Source: Galaxea fascicularis | Lineage: Eukaryota; Cnidaria; Anthozoa; Scleractinia; Euphylliidae | Assembly (NCBI GenBank): GCA_948470475.1 | Contig: OX419338.1 | Span: forward strand, 28,796,548-28,860,547 | DNA length: 64,000 nucleotides | Reading direction: 5' to 3' | Shown: piece after piece, positions 30,789 to 38,733 of the stretch | How positions within the stretch are numbered: position 1 is the first letter of the stretch | Layout: each line of letters begins with the position of its first letter | Notes under the pieces: model-generated | Databases searched by the model: none | What the model was told of the DNA's origin: nothing | Seen by the model: only the letters and a program-made list of their open reading frames with translations | Made by a program: the position numbers and the translations under genes

Positions 30789-31051
30789 CCGTCCAAGGCT
30801 TGCGTCGTTTTCTTCAATCCCGATCGCGCTGTGCCCTTGGCTTTGCGTTTGAGGGCGCTCATGGCTTTGCGCTTCAGAGCGGTCAGGGCTTTCTTAGCCC
30901 CCGCTTTGGCCACCGACCCTGCCACACCCACGGCCGCTGCTTTCCCCAAGGCTTTCAAAACCGGAATGACCACTGCGGCCGCTGGGATCGCACCACCTCT
31001 TTGATCTCGTCTTCTTCTTCTTCTTCGTTTGCGTCTACCGGTCTTGGGCAT
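30770..31051 (-). CDS. Basic-leader protein with QRGG site and hydrophobic core
   Basis: 93 residues. The N-terminus MPKTGRRKRRRRRRR is followed by 'DQRGGAIPAAAVVIP', then an alanine/glycine-rich, weakly hydrophobic helical segment and a Lys/Arg-rich C-terminus. The layout (cationic leader, GG site, amphipathic segment) recalls adenovirus minor core or membrane-lytic precursor proteins cut by adenain, but there is no sequence proof of homology. It neighbours the capsid and protease genes. Confidence 0.68.
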   Translation of the reverse strand: MPKTGRRKRRRRRRRDQRGGAIPAAAVVIPVLKALGKAAAVGVAGSVAKAGAKKALTALKRKAMSALKRKAKGTARSGLKKTTQALDGWISRR

Positions 31052-31057
31052 GTCTCT

Positions 31058-32005
31058 CTATTCGACGAACCACTCCAAAGGTAACAATTTTCCACTGCCT
31101 GATTGATTCGATGTGTTCGGTGTCGTGTGTCTCGACGAATTGCGATGCACTTCGGGTGGTCGTCCGTCCTTATACACGATGGTCGTGGTATGCGTCTCGG
31201 TCACCGAATGAGCCCCGCGACGTCCGATCTTACGACGTTGTCCTTCCACGACTCTATCGTAATTTCTTCTCAGACTGCGTGTCGGAACTCTAGCGGCCGA
31301 CCCGGGTGTCGGAGGAGTACGACGACGACTGGCAGCGACGGATCCCGGTGCACTGGTCGTCGGGCTAGGTGCACCCCAACTGGGAGGAGAGCGTCGTGGC
31401 GTTCCCAACGAATCGTCCGAATCCCTGGGACGTCCTCTTCGGCTCGCGGCCGTGGTGGTGGTGGTGGTCGTCCTGGTCATGGCCCCCGTTCGACGACGTC
31501 TATTCTGTCGCTCGACCAAGGCTCTCAAACGAGCCGGTGGGTCCCCGAATCGACGAGCGTTGCTGGCCGCTCTGGCTCGTGCCACTCCATCGGACGGTAA
31601 CGAGGACGCGGCTCCCACGGCACCGGACGGAGGTACCGACGCACCGGACGGAGGTGCCGACGCACTGGTGACGGTGGTCGATCCCGCGGCTCCGACCGGT
31701 ATGTCGACGTTCACTCCCCTCGGAGAGACGCCGATGGGGGGTGCAGGACCCGCGCGGACAGGCACGGGAGAAAGAGACGTGGTCTGTAAGGCGGAGGTCA
31801 CCCCGATGTTGTCCGTCGAGTCTCGTGTCAGGGGCGACGACGAAATGATGGCATGGGGAAAGAGGTCCGAAAGCACATCGTCCGGATCGAACGTGAGATC
31901 CTCTGCACCGTGGGTTATTCCCAATTGCGAGTCGAAAGGCGTCACGCGCGGAGTCGACAGACGTCGTCGTCTTTCCGCCTCGCGTGCAGCATCGAACGAA
32001 CTCAT
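31058..32005 (-). CDS. Long disordered Polinton structural-type protein
   Basis: 315 residues from ATG 32005 (MSSFDAAREAERRRR). Mostly disordered Ser/Thr/Pro/Ala, with a poly-threonine run and several Arg-rich patches. The C-terminal segment is more ordered, with 'VTETHTTTIVYKDGRPP' ending at 'LLPLEWFVE'. I recall similar C-terminal segments in other animal Polintons, which suggests a conserved binding motif, but no domain name applies. It lies five bases downstream of the ATPase stop, in the structural cluster. Confidence 0.68.
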   Translation of the reverse strand: MSSFDAAREAERRRRLSTPRVTPFDSQLGITHGAEDLTFDPDDVLSDLFPHAIISSSPLTRDSTDNIGVTSALQTTSLSPVPVRAGPAPPIGVSPRGVNVDIPVGAAGSTTVTSASAPPSGASVPPSGAVGAASSLPSDGVARARAASNARRFGDPPARLRALVERQNRRRRTGAMTRTTTTTTTAASRRGRPRDSDDSLGTPRRSPPSWGAPSPTTSAPGSVAASRRRTPPTPGSAARVPTRSLRRNYDRVVEGQRRKIGRRGAHSVTETHTTTIVYKDGRPPEVHRNSSRHTTPNTSNQSGSGKLLPLEWFVE

Positions 32006-32009
32006 GCTT

Positions 32010-32669
32010 CTACGACGTCTTCTTGGGTTTGTAAAGTCTAGGGTAGGTGCCTTTCTCTTTTAAGATGTGCGTCCACAGGCGATGATCGTTGGGCGTTTGG
32101 GCGTGAAAATCCATCACCAAATAACCGTAGGGTCGACTCGTGGCTTTCTGAAAGACCGTCATGACATCCTTCCAGTTCTTAGGAAACGCTTGTAATACCA
32201 CCGTGCGCACGCCCACCGTATCGCGCGGGTTCTTGAAGGCCACGATGTAATGCACGTTCCTCGAGATGGTCTTGGCGAATTTACTGGCGGGAAAAAGATC
32301 TTGGGTGATGTAGATCACCGAGACGTTGCGGTGATGAGAATGTTTGGTGAAAATGTCCATGACCGTCTTGTCGTTCCCGCACTCGTCCATCAAATCGTCC
32401 ATCACCAATAATCCACCTCCCGTCGGACGGAACCACTCGTCCAAATCCTCCACCGTCGGCACACCTTCGTGAAAATGGATCTTGGGTCTGGACGTCTTGG
32501 CCATCTCCTGGAATTTGTCTTGCATGGCCCCGTAACAATAATGCACGTTGGGTTTCAACCCTCGAAAATAATGCGTCGCATCGTGGAGGAGTTTGGAAAC
32601 GAACACCGTTTTGCCGCAATTGGACGGTCCGGCAATCAACACGCTGCACGGTGGCTTGAAGAACTTCAT
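32010..32669 (-). CDS. A32/FtsK-HerA-type genome-packaging ATPase
   Basis: 219 residues from ATG 32669. Walker A is 'LIAGPSNCGKTVF' (residues 13-21), Walker B 'GLLVMDDLMDE' (87-92), and a sensor-like 'SVIYITQDLFP' follows. The length and motifs match the packaging ATPase of Polintons, adintoviruses and related NCLDV A32 proteins, which pumps DNA into the capsid. All motifs are intact. The 5' flank (32668-32720) is a diverged duplicate of the sequence at 32967-33027. Confidence 0.92.
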   Translation of the reverse strand: MKFFKPPCSVLIAGPSNCGKTVFVSKLLHDATHYFRGLKPNVHYCYGAMQDKFQEMAKTSRPKIHFHEGVPTVEDLDEWFRPTGGGLLVMDDLMDECGNDKTVMDIFTKHSHHRNVSVIYITQDLFPASKFAKTISRNVHYIVAFKNPRDTVGVRTVVLQAFPKNWKDVMTVFQKATSRPYGYLVMDFHAQTPNDHRLWTHILKEKGTYPRLYKPKKTS

Positions 32670-32735
32670 GCCTTCGACTCCGAAGCCAAATGAGCCAATC
32701 GCACGGGGGTCCGTCCTAATTTCTTTTTTTTTCTT

Positions 32736-32969
32736 TCACCTGCGGTTGCGGTAATGTTGGACGTTGTCCTTTATGCCTTTGAAGGCTTGTTTCCCCAACA
32801 ACAACCCCAAGGACCCAAAGCTAGGAGCGGGTCCGGACAGGACCATACTCATGCCTTCGGCGATCTTATCGACCAATCTCGGTTTCTTCCGACGAAACCG
32901 GGCCCCACCGCGTTGGTTCTTCTTCCTCTTTCTCTTCGTCCGGACCCTACGTCGCGGTGTGGTCTTCAT
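32736..32969 (-). CDS. Basic-leader small protein with QRGG site
   Basis: 77 residues. The N-terminus MKTTPRRRVRTKRKRKK is followed by 'NQRGGARFRRKK', then a short mixed helical segment ('KIAEGMSMVLSG', 'LGLLLGKQAFKGI'). It belongs to the group of proteins here that share a cationic leader and a Q-R-G-G motif. A DNA-condensing core protein matured by the viral protease is plausible (inference). Confidence 0.65.
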   Translation of the reverse strand: MKTTPRRRVRTKRKRKKNQRGGARFRRKKPRLVDKIAEGMSMVLSGPAPSFGSLGLLLGKQAFKGIKDNVQHYRNRR

Positions 32970-32973
32970 GCCT

Positions 32974-33330
32974 TCAACTCCAAAGCAAATGATCCAATCT
33001 CACGCGGGTCCATCCTAATTTCTGCCCTAATCGACGCAAGTAAGACGTCATGGTCATGCCACGGGTGATGGGTAATCGATACCGACGATGTTCCACGGGT
33101 ACTTTGCGCAGGAAACTATTCAACGTCAGATAATCCTTCACGCCGAGGGCTCGACGTTTTTTCGTCTTGCGTGATCTCTTTCGGGAATACCTTTGCTCAA
33201 GGTCATGAATCTTTTCGGCGAAGCGTGATTGTCCAGCTGTTAGTCCACCCTGCCCAAATGCTTCCCCCATCGCTTGTCCCAACAACGTTGCCTCCTCATT
33301 CAAAGTCGTCAAAGGCACGCGCCTGGCCAT
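32974..33330 (-). CDS. Small basic Polinton protein, unrecognised
   Basis: 118 residues from ATG 33330 (MARRVPLTTLNEEATLL). It has an N-terminal helix, a Gly-rich turn ('GQGGLTAGQ'), a basic patch ('RKRSRKTKKRR') and a C-terminus 'LGQKLGWTRVRLDHL'. A minus-strand TATATAAGG at 33514-33522, about 180 bp upstream, could drive it and the genes after it. No domain recognised. Confidence 0.62.
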   Translation of the reverse strand: MARRVPLTTLNEEATLLGQAMGEAFGQGGLTAGQSRFAEKIHDLEQRYSRKRSRKTKKRRALGVKDYLTLNSFLRKVPVEHRRYRLPITRGMTMTSYLRRLGQKLGWTRVRLDHLLWS

Positions 33331-33513
33331 TTGGGTTGTGTTCGCGGCAAGTGCAAAGTCAAAATGAATGAGGCAGAGACGAGTGGCGTGAACTTAACAA
33401 GACTTTTTTAATGACAGAACTCCATATTCTCTACGGGTGGACTGCCAACCCGTCTACAAAGAACACCACCTCCCGAGTGTCTCCACCTCGCACCTGACAT
33501 GAGGGAAGACGTG

Positions 33514-33522
33514 CCTTATATA
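33514..33522 (-). promoter_or_regulatory. TATA box for the leftward 33.3-kb cluster
   Basis: TATATAAGG on the minus strand in the only larger non-coding gap (33331-33562) of the structural cluster. It resembles the TATA boxes at 27646 and 42771. A minus-strand ATTAAA at about 33404-33409 could end the protease transcript. Confidence 0.5.
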
Positions 33523-33562
33523 TCCATGTCTATCCGACCGGCTCAACCTTGTGGGAAAAATC

Positions 33563-34177
33563 TCAAAAGACCGTATCGCCGCACTCTTCCTCGTCCAACG
33601 AACGCCACATGGCGCGCATGTCCAATAACCGTACCGGAACGGTATTGCCTTGGAAAAGAGCGGGCTGTTCGCGTTTCATCTTTTCCCACACCAACGTGTC
33701 TTTCACCGTCTTCTTGAACCATTGAGCAATCCTGTGATCGTTCTTCACGTAATCGTGAGTGGTGAACATGGACAAGAACCCGTCCATGGAGATGCCCGTG
33801 GCACGAACGATGAGAAAAGCCAATGCGTACATGCCGCAGCTCTGACTGTCGATGGCCTGCAAGGTCTTGCGACTTTCTCGTACCGCCCAGAAATGGTCTC
33901 GCGTCCACTTTTCGAACCAGGGTATGTCGTACCGAGTCACGTTCATCCCAAAACTATCCATGATTTCGCAGGTCTCGTCTTCCGTCCACACCCCCAACCA
34001 ATGCGAACCCTGTTCCTTCCGACGATCCACATTGACGATGTACCCTCGAGGATGCGCTTTCGACGGCGACGAGGGTAAGGCATCGCTGGCAAAGACCCCC
34101 GCAAAGTAGGGTCGCAACCGGGCGTCGTGTTGCGCCAACGTCTCCAATTGTTGCGTCGTGGTCGCCACGAACTCCAT
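33563..34177 (-). CDS. Adenain-like cysteine maturation protease
   Basis: 204 residues from ATG 34177 (MEFVATTTQQLETL); codons upstream to 34207 begin with GTG and overlap the MCP stop. The triad is visible: H59 in 'EQGSHWLGVW', D74 in 'CEIMDSFGM', and C114 in 'AIDSQSCGMYALA'. The oxyanion glutamine Q107 lies seven residues before C114, the adenain spacing. The family (C5/Ulp1 fold) cleaves capsid and core precursors, often after GG. It sits directly downstream of the MCP gene, and several neighbouring proteins carry QRGG-type sites. Confidence 0.92.
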   Translation of the reverse strand: MEFVATTTQQLETLAQHDARLRPYFAGVFASDALPSSPSKAHPRGYIVNVDRRKEQGSHWLGVWTEDETCEIMDSFGMNVTRYDIPWFEKWTRDHFWAVRESRKTLQAIDSQSCGMYALAFLIVRATGISMDGFLSMFTTHDYVKNDHRIAQWFKKTVKDTLVWEKMKREQPALFQGNTVPVRLLDMRAMWRSLDEEECGDTVF

Positions 34178-34203
34178 GTCTCTTCTGTCGTCGGAGCGGA
34201 CGT

Positions 34204-35661
34204 TCACATGCCATTATAGGTTTCGTAAAGGACACCCCCTTCCCGCGTGATCTTCATGACGTTTTCGAATTCACCCGTCACGCAGATGGTGATGGCGTGG
34301 CCTATGCCCGCATTGAACCTGGCTTGGATGCGATGATTGCCCTGGTTCTGCGGATTCATGAAGCGACTGTCGGCATCTCCGCTCTCCACGTTGTTGAAGC
34401 AAAAGATGGTGCAGTTCTTGTGATACCCCCAATCCTCGGGTCTCACCAACGGTTTTCTGCCTCTCTTCAAAGCCCCCGTGTCGTACAAGAAGCGATGATA
34501 CCCATCGTAGTCTTTGCTGGTATTGTCGTGTTGCAGTTCCAAAGTACTGGTATGCGGGTACTCTTCCCCGTTGATCAACTGCTTGATCCATTCCACGCCA
34601 AACGTCCGGAAAGCGAACGGTGAGTAACCGATCGTGCCGTTGAAGGCTCGACTGTCCAGAAAATACACGAACACGCGGTTGGGAATCCGTTGTTCGAAGA
34701 TGTCGGCTTTGTCGAAGTTGGTCTCGCCGTTGGGCAGCGTGAAGGTGCGGGTCTCGTACCGCACCACCGGGTACTGCATGTAGTGGTTGGTATCCCGCAG
34801 ATGGGTCAGGGTGTTGTACAATGGCGCTTTCAGACGTAACGACGACACGTACATTTTCAGGTCCACATCGTCGGCCACCAATCGTGGTGCCGTGCCACCG
34901 TACGCGAAATACGCGGGTTCGTTGAAGTGCATGCGAATCAGCACGCGAGTGTTGGGTGGCAAGGGTTTGTTCAGATGAAAGACTTCCACCAACGGTTTGA
35001 AGACCAACGTGCGACGCACACCACCCGTGTACAAACTTCTTTCCTTTATCACACCATCCACGGACGTTTTCGCTGTGCCAGTCAGAGCCGTGTAATCGGC
35101 ATGCGGTGTGGTGCTGTCATATGTGTTGGCGGCGTAGACATTGGGCACGTTCAAGGCATCAGGTATGAAGCCTTGCGGTCGAAGGACGGATACGGCATCG
35201 TCCTCGTCGTGGTTCAATATGGTCTGGAGCATGGCGTTCAGGGCGTACGTGTCCGATTGCACCGTGGTCAACACCCCATTGACGTAGACCGACACTTGCT
35301 TGAGCATGGTGTGACACAGATTCTGACAGGGATAGGTGTCAGCAGCGATGTTGCCGCCACCCGCCGCTTGCAACCGCAACTTTAGCATGAAGAAACTCGA
35401 ACTCAGATCCACGTACTCCGTGCTGGGTTTGATCTCGAATTCGATGGGGTTGATCTGTCCGCTGACCGAGGGTGGTATCTCCACCACACGTCGCGAGGCC
35501 ACACTCTCGTCCACCGGAGGGACGGTGAAGAGTGCAAACTTGGGATCGACGTTCGGACCCAATCCGATACGTTTGACGGGTCTTTCCCATCTCGGATCGG
35601 CCAGATTCAGACCTTCGGCCAACCGACCTACGTTTCTTGGGCGTTTTTGTCCCTTGGGCAT
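34204..35661 (-). CDS. Double jelly-roll major capsid protein
   Basis: 485 residues from ATG 35661 (MPKGQKRPRN, with a good ACCACC context). The open frame extends upstream from a non-ATG codon and I discard that. The typical Polinton MCP pattern is seen: a basic N-terminus, then 'FEIKPSTEYVDLSSSFFML', 'VSVYVNGVLTTVQSDTY', 'PPNTRVLIRMHFNEP', 'NRVFVYFLDSRAFNG' and 'YDGYHRFLYDTG'. This family forms hexon-like trimers with two jelly rolls per subunit. The length is normal and there are no breaks. Confidence 0.93.
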   Translation of the reverse strand: MPKGQKRPRNVGRLAEGLNLADPRWERPVKRIGLGPNVDPKFALFTVPPVDESVASRRVVEIPPSVSGQINPIEFEIKPSTEYVDLSSSFFMLKLRLQAAGGGNIAADTYPCQNLCHTMLKQVSVYVNGVLTTVQSDTYALNAMLQTILNHDEDDAVSVLRPQGFIPDALNVPNVYAANTYDSTTPHADYTALTGTAKTSVDGVIKERSLYTGGVRRTLVFKPLVEVFHLNKPLPPNTRVLIRMHFNEPAYFAYGGTAPRLVADDVDLKMYVSSLRLKAPLYNTLTHLRDTNHYMQYPVVRYETRTFTLPNGETNFDKADIFEQRIPNRVFVYFLDSRAFNGTIGYSPFAFRTFGVEWIKQLINGEEYPHTSTLELQHDNTSKDYDGYHRFLYDTGALKRGRKPLVRPEDWGYHKNCTIFCFNNVESGDADSRFMNPQNQGNHRIQARFNAGIGHAITICVTGEFENVMKITREGGVLYETYNGM

Positions 35662-35728
35662 GGTGGTCGCTGTGCACGTTCCAAAGAGTAGGAGCAACTG
35701 ATTGAACGTCGGCTCGATGCTCCCTCCT

Positions 35729-35956
35729 TTATGTCATGAGACTGTGCGTGTAGACCCGTCGTCGGTGATGATAGGGTCGCACCGGTCGCATGGGAGGTTC
35801 CATGAACCCACCACCGCTTTGCGACCGTTTCGCGTAGTAGGGGACCATCCGTCGAGCCCACTCGATCTCTGGCGGCAGAGGTCCCCACACCGTCCCACCG
35901 CGTTGCGAGCGTTTTCTACGCTGCCGTTTCTTCGTTTTTCGTCGTCTACCGGGCAT
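35729..35956 (-). CDS. Basic-leader small protein with QRGG site
   Basis: 75 residues from ATG 35956 (MPGRRRKTKKRQRRKR); a second ATG at 35968 is also possible. The leader ends 'SQRGGTVWGPLPPE', then a short segment with 'YYAKRSQSGGGFMEPP' and an Arg/His-rich end. Its leader matches those at 30770 and 32736 in layout, with the same S/N/D-Q-R-G-G word. Probably a processed minor capsid or core peptide (inference). Confidence 0.62.
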   Translation of the reverse strand: MPGRRRKTKKRQRRKRSQRGGTVWGPLPPEIEWARRMVPYYAKRSQSGGGFMEPPMRPVRPYHHRRRVYTHSLMT

Positions 35957-35992
35957 GCTCTCCACCATCGAATGAAGGGTTCTCACCCCCTC

Positions 35993-36190
35993 TCACGAGA
36001 ATATATCCCCTCGGGCATACGGTTTGGCGCGTTTCTTCTTCTTCCTTTTCGTCTTTTTTCTTCTCCTCGATCCGCTTCCACTTTGACCTTCTTCGGACGG
36101 ATGCGGTACGAAGATACGCAACTTCCCTCCGCTCATGGTCTCCGGAAAAAAGACCGGTTCGTATCGCACGGTACTACCGTGTCCGCTCAT
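35993..36190 (-). CDS. Small Polinton protein with MSGG site
   Basis: 65 residues from ATG 36190 (MSGHGSTVRYEPVFF); codons upstream to 36220 start with TTG and touch the penton stop. 'ETMSGGKLRIF' fits the adenain consensus [MIL]-x-G-G|x. The C-terminus is Lys/Arg-rich. No domain recognised. Candidate precursor for the 33.6-kb protease. Confidence 0.58.
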   Translation of the reverse strand: MSGHGSTVRYEPVFFPETMSGGKLRIFVPHPSEEGQSGSGSRRRKKTKRKKKKRAKPYARGDIFS

Positions 36191-36216
36191 CACTCCGCGA
36201 CGAATGACGATCGCGC

Positions 36217-37362
36217 TCAAGGGACGCGTCTAAAATGCAAGGTGACGGTGGTGATCCCTGCGCCCAATTCGGCCAGTCCTCCACTAGGTTTGCCGATGGC
36301 GATTTCCACTACATCCAATTCCGTGTTACGCACATCGATGTGTTGCATGTTCTTGGGTTCGTAATAGACGAATCCTTCCTTGTCCTCGTGTCCCACAGGG
36401 ACTTGGCGCAACAAGTCGGTGATCTGTCCCCCCAGGATGGTTCCGCGTCCCACGTTGCTGTAGACGTAGACCATTGTATCTTTGGGGACACCATCCTCTC
36501 TCACGCGTTGTTTCGCCACAAACCAATCCCGGTTCAAGATGAAACAGTACCTGGCATGATTGCGAAAACCAAAGAAAGGACCAGAATTGGAGGTGTAATA
36601 GATGGGTCCCTTCACATCGGTCAGATGTTCCGAGTCCATGTAGGGTGCCTTGTCTACGGGATCGTCGTATTTCGGATAGAGGATCAAATTGGGTCCGTAA
36701 TGCCATTCGTTGACCACATCTCCGTCCAACCACTTGACCCAACCGATGTATTCCCCAAACTTGCGCGTCACGCTCAATTCCACTTGACGGTCGTCGTCGG
36801 TGTTGGACCAGTCCACCTCCATGTATTCTTCCTCGTCATTCCATTTTAACAGGGGGTAACCTCGTACTCCCGTGTCCTTTCCGTCGGAATCCAATTTGGT
36901 GCGTCGAAATGTGTATTCCTTGCCCTGACCGTGTTGGTAGAATACGTCGTAAATGTTGCGTTCCAACAACAGTTTCAATCGTTTCATGAAGGAGGCCCCA
37001 TCTGTGACTTCGTAGTAATCGATGACCTCTCCCATCGTCACCCACGCCGTGCGTCGATATATTTGAGTCGTGTCGTCCGCCTTGTAAAGAGTGATGATGG
37101 CACTGATCAGCTGCGTTCGTTCGGGAAACTGTTGCAACAAGGTCTCTCTATCGATTTTCGTGGCCAGTGTTGGTCGCGGTAATGTGATGGCGCTCAAAGC
37201 CACTTGCCATCCGTTGCCGGGCAGACGCAACCGGTACGGCAACTTGATCTTGTAATCGTTGTTTCGATTGGTGTCGTCGAACTGAGCGCCCCCTCCATTG
37301 CTGGGAAGCGTCAAGTAAAGACTTTCAAACTCTTCTCCTCCTTCTCCTCTTCCTTGAGGCAT
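36217..37362 (-). CDS. Penton-type minor capsid protein (single jelly roll)
   Basis: 381 residues from ATG 37362. Starts with the Polinton penton pattern 'EFESLYLTLPSNGG', then 'YKIKLPYRLRLPGNGWQVAL', and ends 'GITTVTLHFRRVP'. This family forms the five-fold vertices. The gene is intact, and its first 38 bp overlap the integrase 3' end in another frame. Confidence 0.88.
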   Translation of the reverse strand: MPQGRGEGGEEFESLYLTLPSNGGGAQFDDTNRNNDYKIKLPYRLRLPGNGWQVALSAITLPRPTLATKIDRETLLQQFPERTQLISAIITLYKADDTTQIYRRTAWVTMGEVIDYYEVTDGASFMKRLKLLLERNIYDVFYQHGQGKEYTFRRTKLDSDGKDTGVRGYPLLKWNDEEEYMEVDWSNTDDDRQVELSVTRKFGEYIGWVKWLDGDVVNEWHYGPNLILYPKYDDPVDKAPYMDSEHLTDVKGPIYYTSNSGPFFGFRNHARYCFILNRDWFVAKQRVREDGVPKDTMVYVYSNVGRGTILGGQITDLLRQVPVGHEDKEGFVYYEPKNMQHIDVRNTELDVVEIAIGKPSGGLAELGAGITTVTLHFRRVP

Positions 37363-38380
37363 CGTCGATCCAACTGTTGTACTTGGCAGGCCACCCTTTC
37401 CAACTGACGAGCATCCGACCGGCTCTGCGTTTTAATACCTTGTCCACACGCCACAACGTCTTCTCGTCCACGATCACTTTTTGTAAATCTTGTTCGTAAA
37501 ACGTCCCTCGTAACGGGGTGCCGTCCATTTCTTCCACGCGGTAAGTGGTCACCGGACCGGGCACGACCCGCGACACCACAAACACTTCTTCCGTCCATTG
37601 AGGCAGATAACCTTTCTTCAAGGTTCGTACCCTCTTGCTCAACCGAACCTGATTGCCCACCTTGAACTTGGCTTTGGACGGTTTACCCAGTCGTTTGCCG
37701 TACAAGGTTTGCCACACTTGGGCTTCGTTGATCTCCGTGACGTCTTGGGGTGCCATGCCGATGCTACGGTGCACGTCCGCATTGTACGCTTTCACCAAAG
37801 CCGGTAGTACGTCCAGGTACGTCAAGGTATTGGCGGCCGTAAAATAGCGGTACATCCGTCCCTTCAACGTGCGATTGAACCGTTCCACCACGCTGGCTTT
37901 GGCATCGCCGTGCGTCGAAAAATATTCGATGCCTTTCTCTTTCAACCAGGTCTGTACCTTGGTGTTGTAAAACTCTTTACCCTTGTCCGTTTGTAAACGC
38001 CGAGGTTTACGTCCGCTGGTCTTGAGAATGTTCTGAACCGCTTTCACCACTTCTTCTCCTGTCTTTTTCTTCAAAGGACGGACCCAGGCAAATTTGGACA
38101 AGACGTCGACGACCGTCAAGAGGTACCGCGTGCCTTTATTCCATTTGGCGGTGGTTTGCATTTCCACCAGATCCGCCACCCATTGTTCGTCTTTCTCGAA
38201 GGCCAAGACGGGTAACGTGGCAAACCGACGTCGGATGGGTCGGTGTAGAGTAAACGCCAATTCTCTTTCCAAACGGCGTCGTGCTTCCAGCAGAGTTATT
38301 CGGTGGGTCTTGGCGTACCGGACCAAGCCGCCCAACGCTCCGGGCACACTCGGATCAGTGTACGTTTGAGACTTTCCCAT
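37325..38380 (-). CDS. Retrovirus-type integrase with C-terminal chromodomain
   Basis: 351 residues from ATG 38380 (MGKSQTYTDP). The DDE triad is D70 in 'WVADLVEMQT', D132 in 'LQTDKGKEFYN' and E166 in 'SVVERFNRTLKG', with the normal 35-residue-class D-E spacing (33 residues between). A basic SH3-like region follows ('VGNQVRLSKRV'), then a chromodomain-like end 'WRVDKVLKRRAGRMLVSWKGW'. The chromodomain may bind histone tails and bias insertion. No N-terminal HHCC zinc finger is obvious. All catalytic residues are present, which fits the clean 6-bp target duplication. Confidence 0.94.
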   Translation of the reverse strand: MGKSQTYTDPSVPGALGGLVRYAKTHRITLLEARRRLERELAFTLHRPIRRRFATLPVLAFEKDEQWVADLVEMQTTAKWNKGTRYLLTVVDVLSKFAWVRPLKKKTGEEVVKAVQNILKTSGRKPRRLQTDKGKEFYNTKVQTWLKEKGIEYFSTHGDAKASVVERFNRTLKGRMYRYFTAANTLTYLDVLPALVKAYNADVHRSIGMAPQDVTEINEAQVWQTLYGKRLGKPSKAKFKVGNQVRLSKRVRTLKKGYLPQWTEEVFVVSRVVPGPVTTYRVEEMDGTPLRGTFYEQDLQKVIVDEKTLWRVDKVLKRRAGRMLVSWKGWPAKYNSWIDDASRKRRRRRRV

Positions 38381-38673
38381 CCCCACCACAGGATCAATCG
38401 TTTGACGGAGGGAATGCGTTCCTCTCGTATTTTATGCGTGTGACGCCAGTAAAATTCACTGTCTTCGGTCCCAAAGGAGCGTCTCAACCATTCCACGAAC
38501 ACGGCATAATGACCCACGTGAAACTCGGGCGCTTCCACCACTTCTTGCCAGAGGTGCAACACCTCTGCTAACCCGTCGATGGCATCGTCAAAGGGAAGGG
38601 ACTCTTTACCCACCCACCGTCGACACACCCAACTGGTCATGAGCCAGCGACTACGCCACCCCCAACAACTCAT
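38296..38673 (-). CDS. Hypothetical protein upstream of integrase
   Basis: 125 residues from ATG 38673 (MSCWGWRSRWLMTSWV), Trp-rich with 'DDAIDGLAEVLHLWQEVV' and 'YAVFVEWLRRSF'. The last 85 bp overlap the integrase start in another frame. No domain recognised. The frame is open through a region with no other candidate, so it is probably real, but only the position supports it. Confidence 0.5.
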   Translation of the reverse strand: MSCWGWRSRWLMTSWVCRRWVGKESLPFDDAIDGLAEVLHLWQEVVEAPEFHVGHYAVFVEWLRRSFGTEDSEFYWRHTHKIREERIPSVKRLILWWGWESLKRTLIRVCPERWAAWSGTPRPTE

Positions 38674-38695
38674 GACACCACACAGGTTTGGTGAT

Positions 38696-38701
38696 TTTAT
38701 T
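38696..38701 (-). terminator. Poly(A) signal of the GRF zinc-finger gene
   Basis: AATAAA on the minus strand 33 bp after the stop at 38734. Confidence 0.5.
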
Positions 38702-38733
38702 GAGTGCTATCTACAGGTTATGTACAATTTTTT

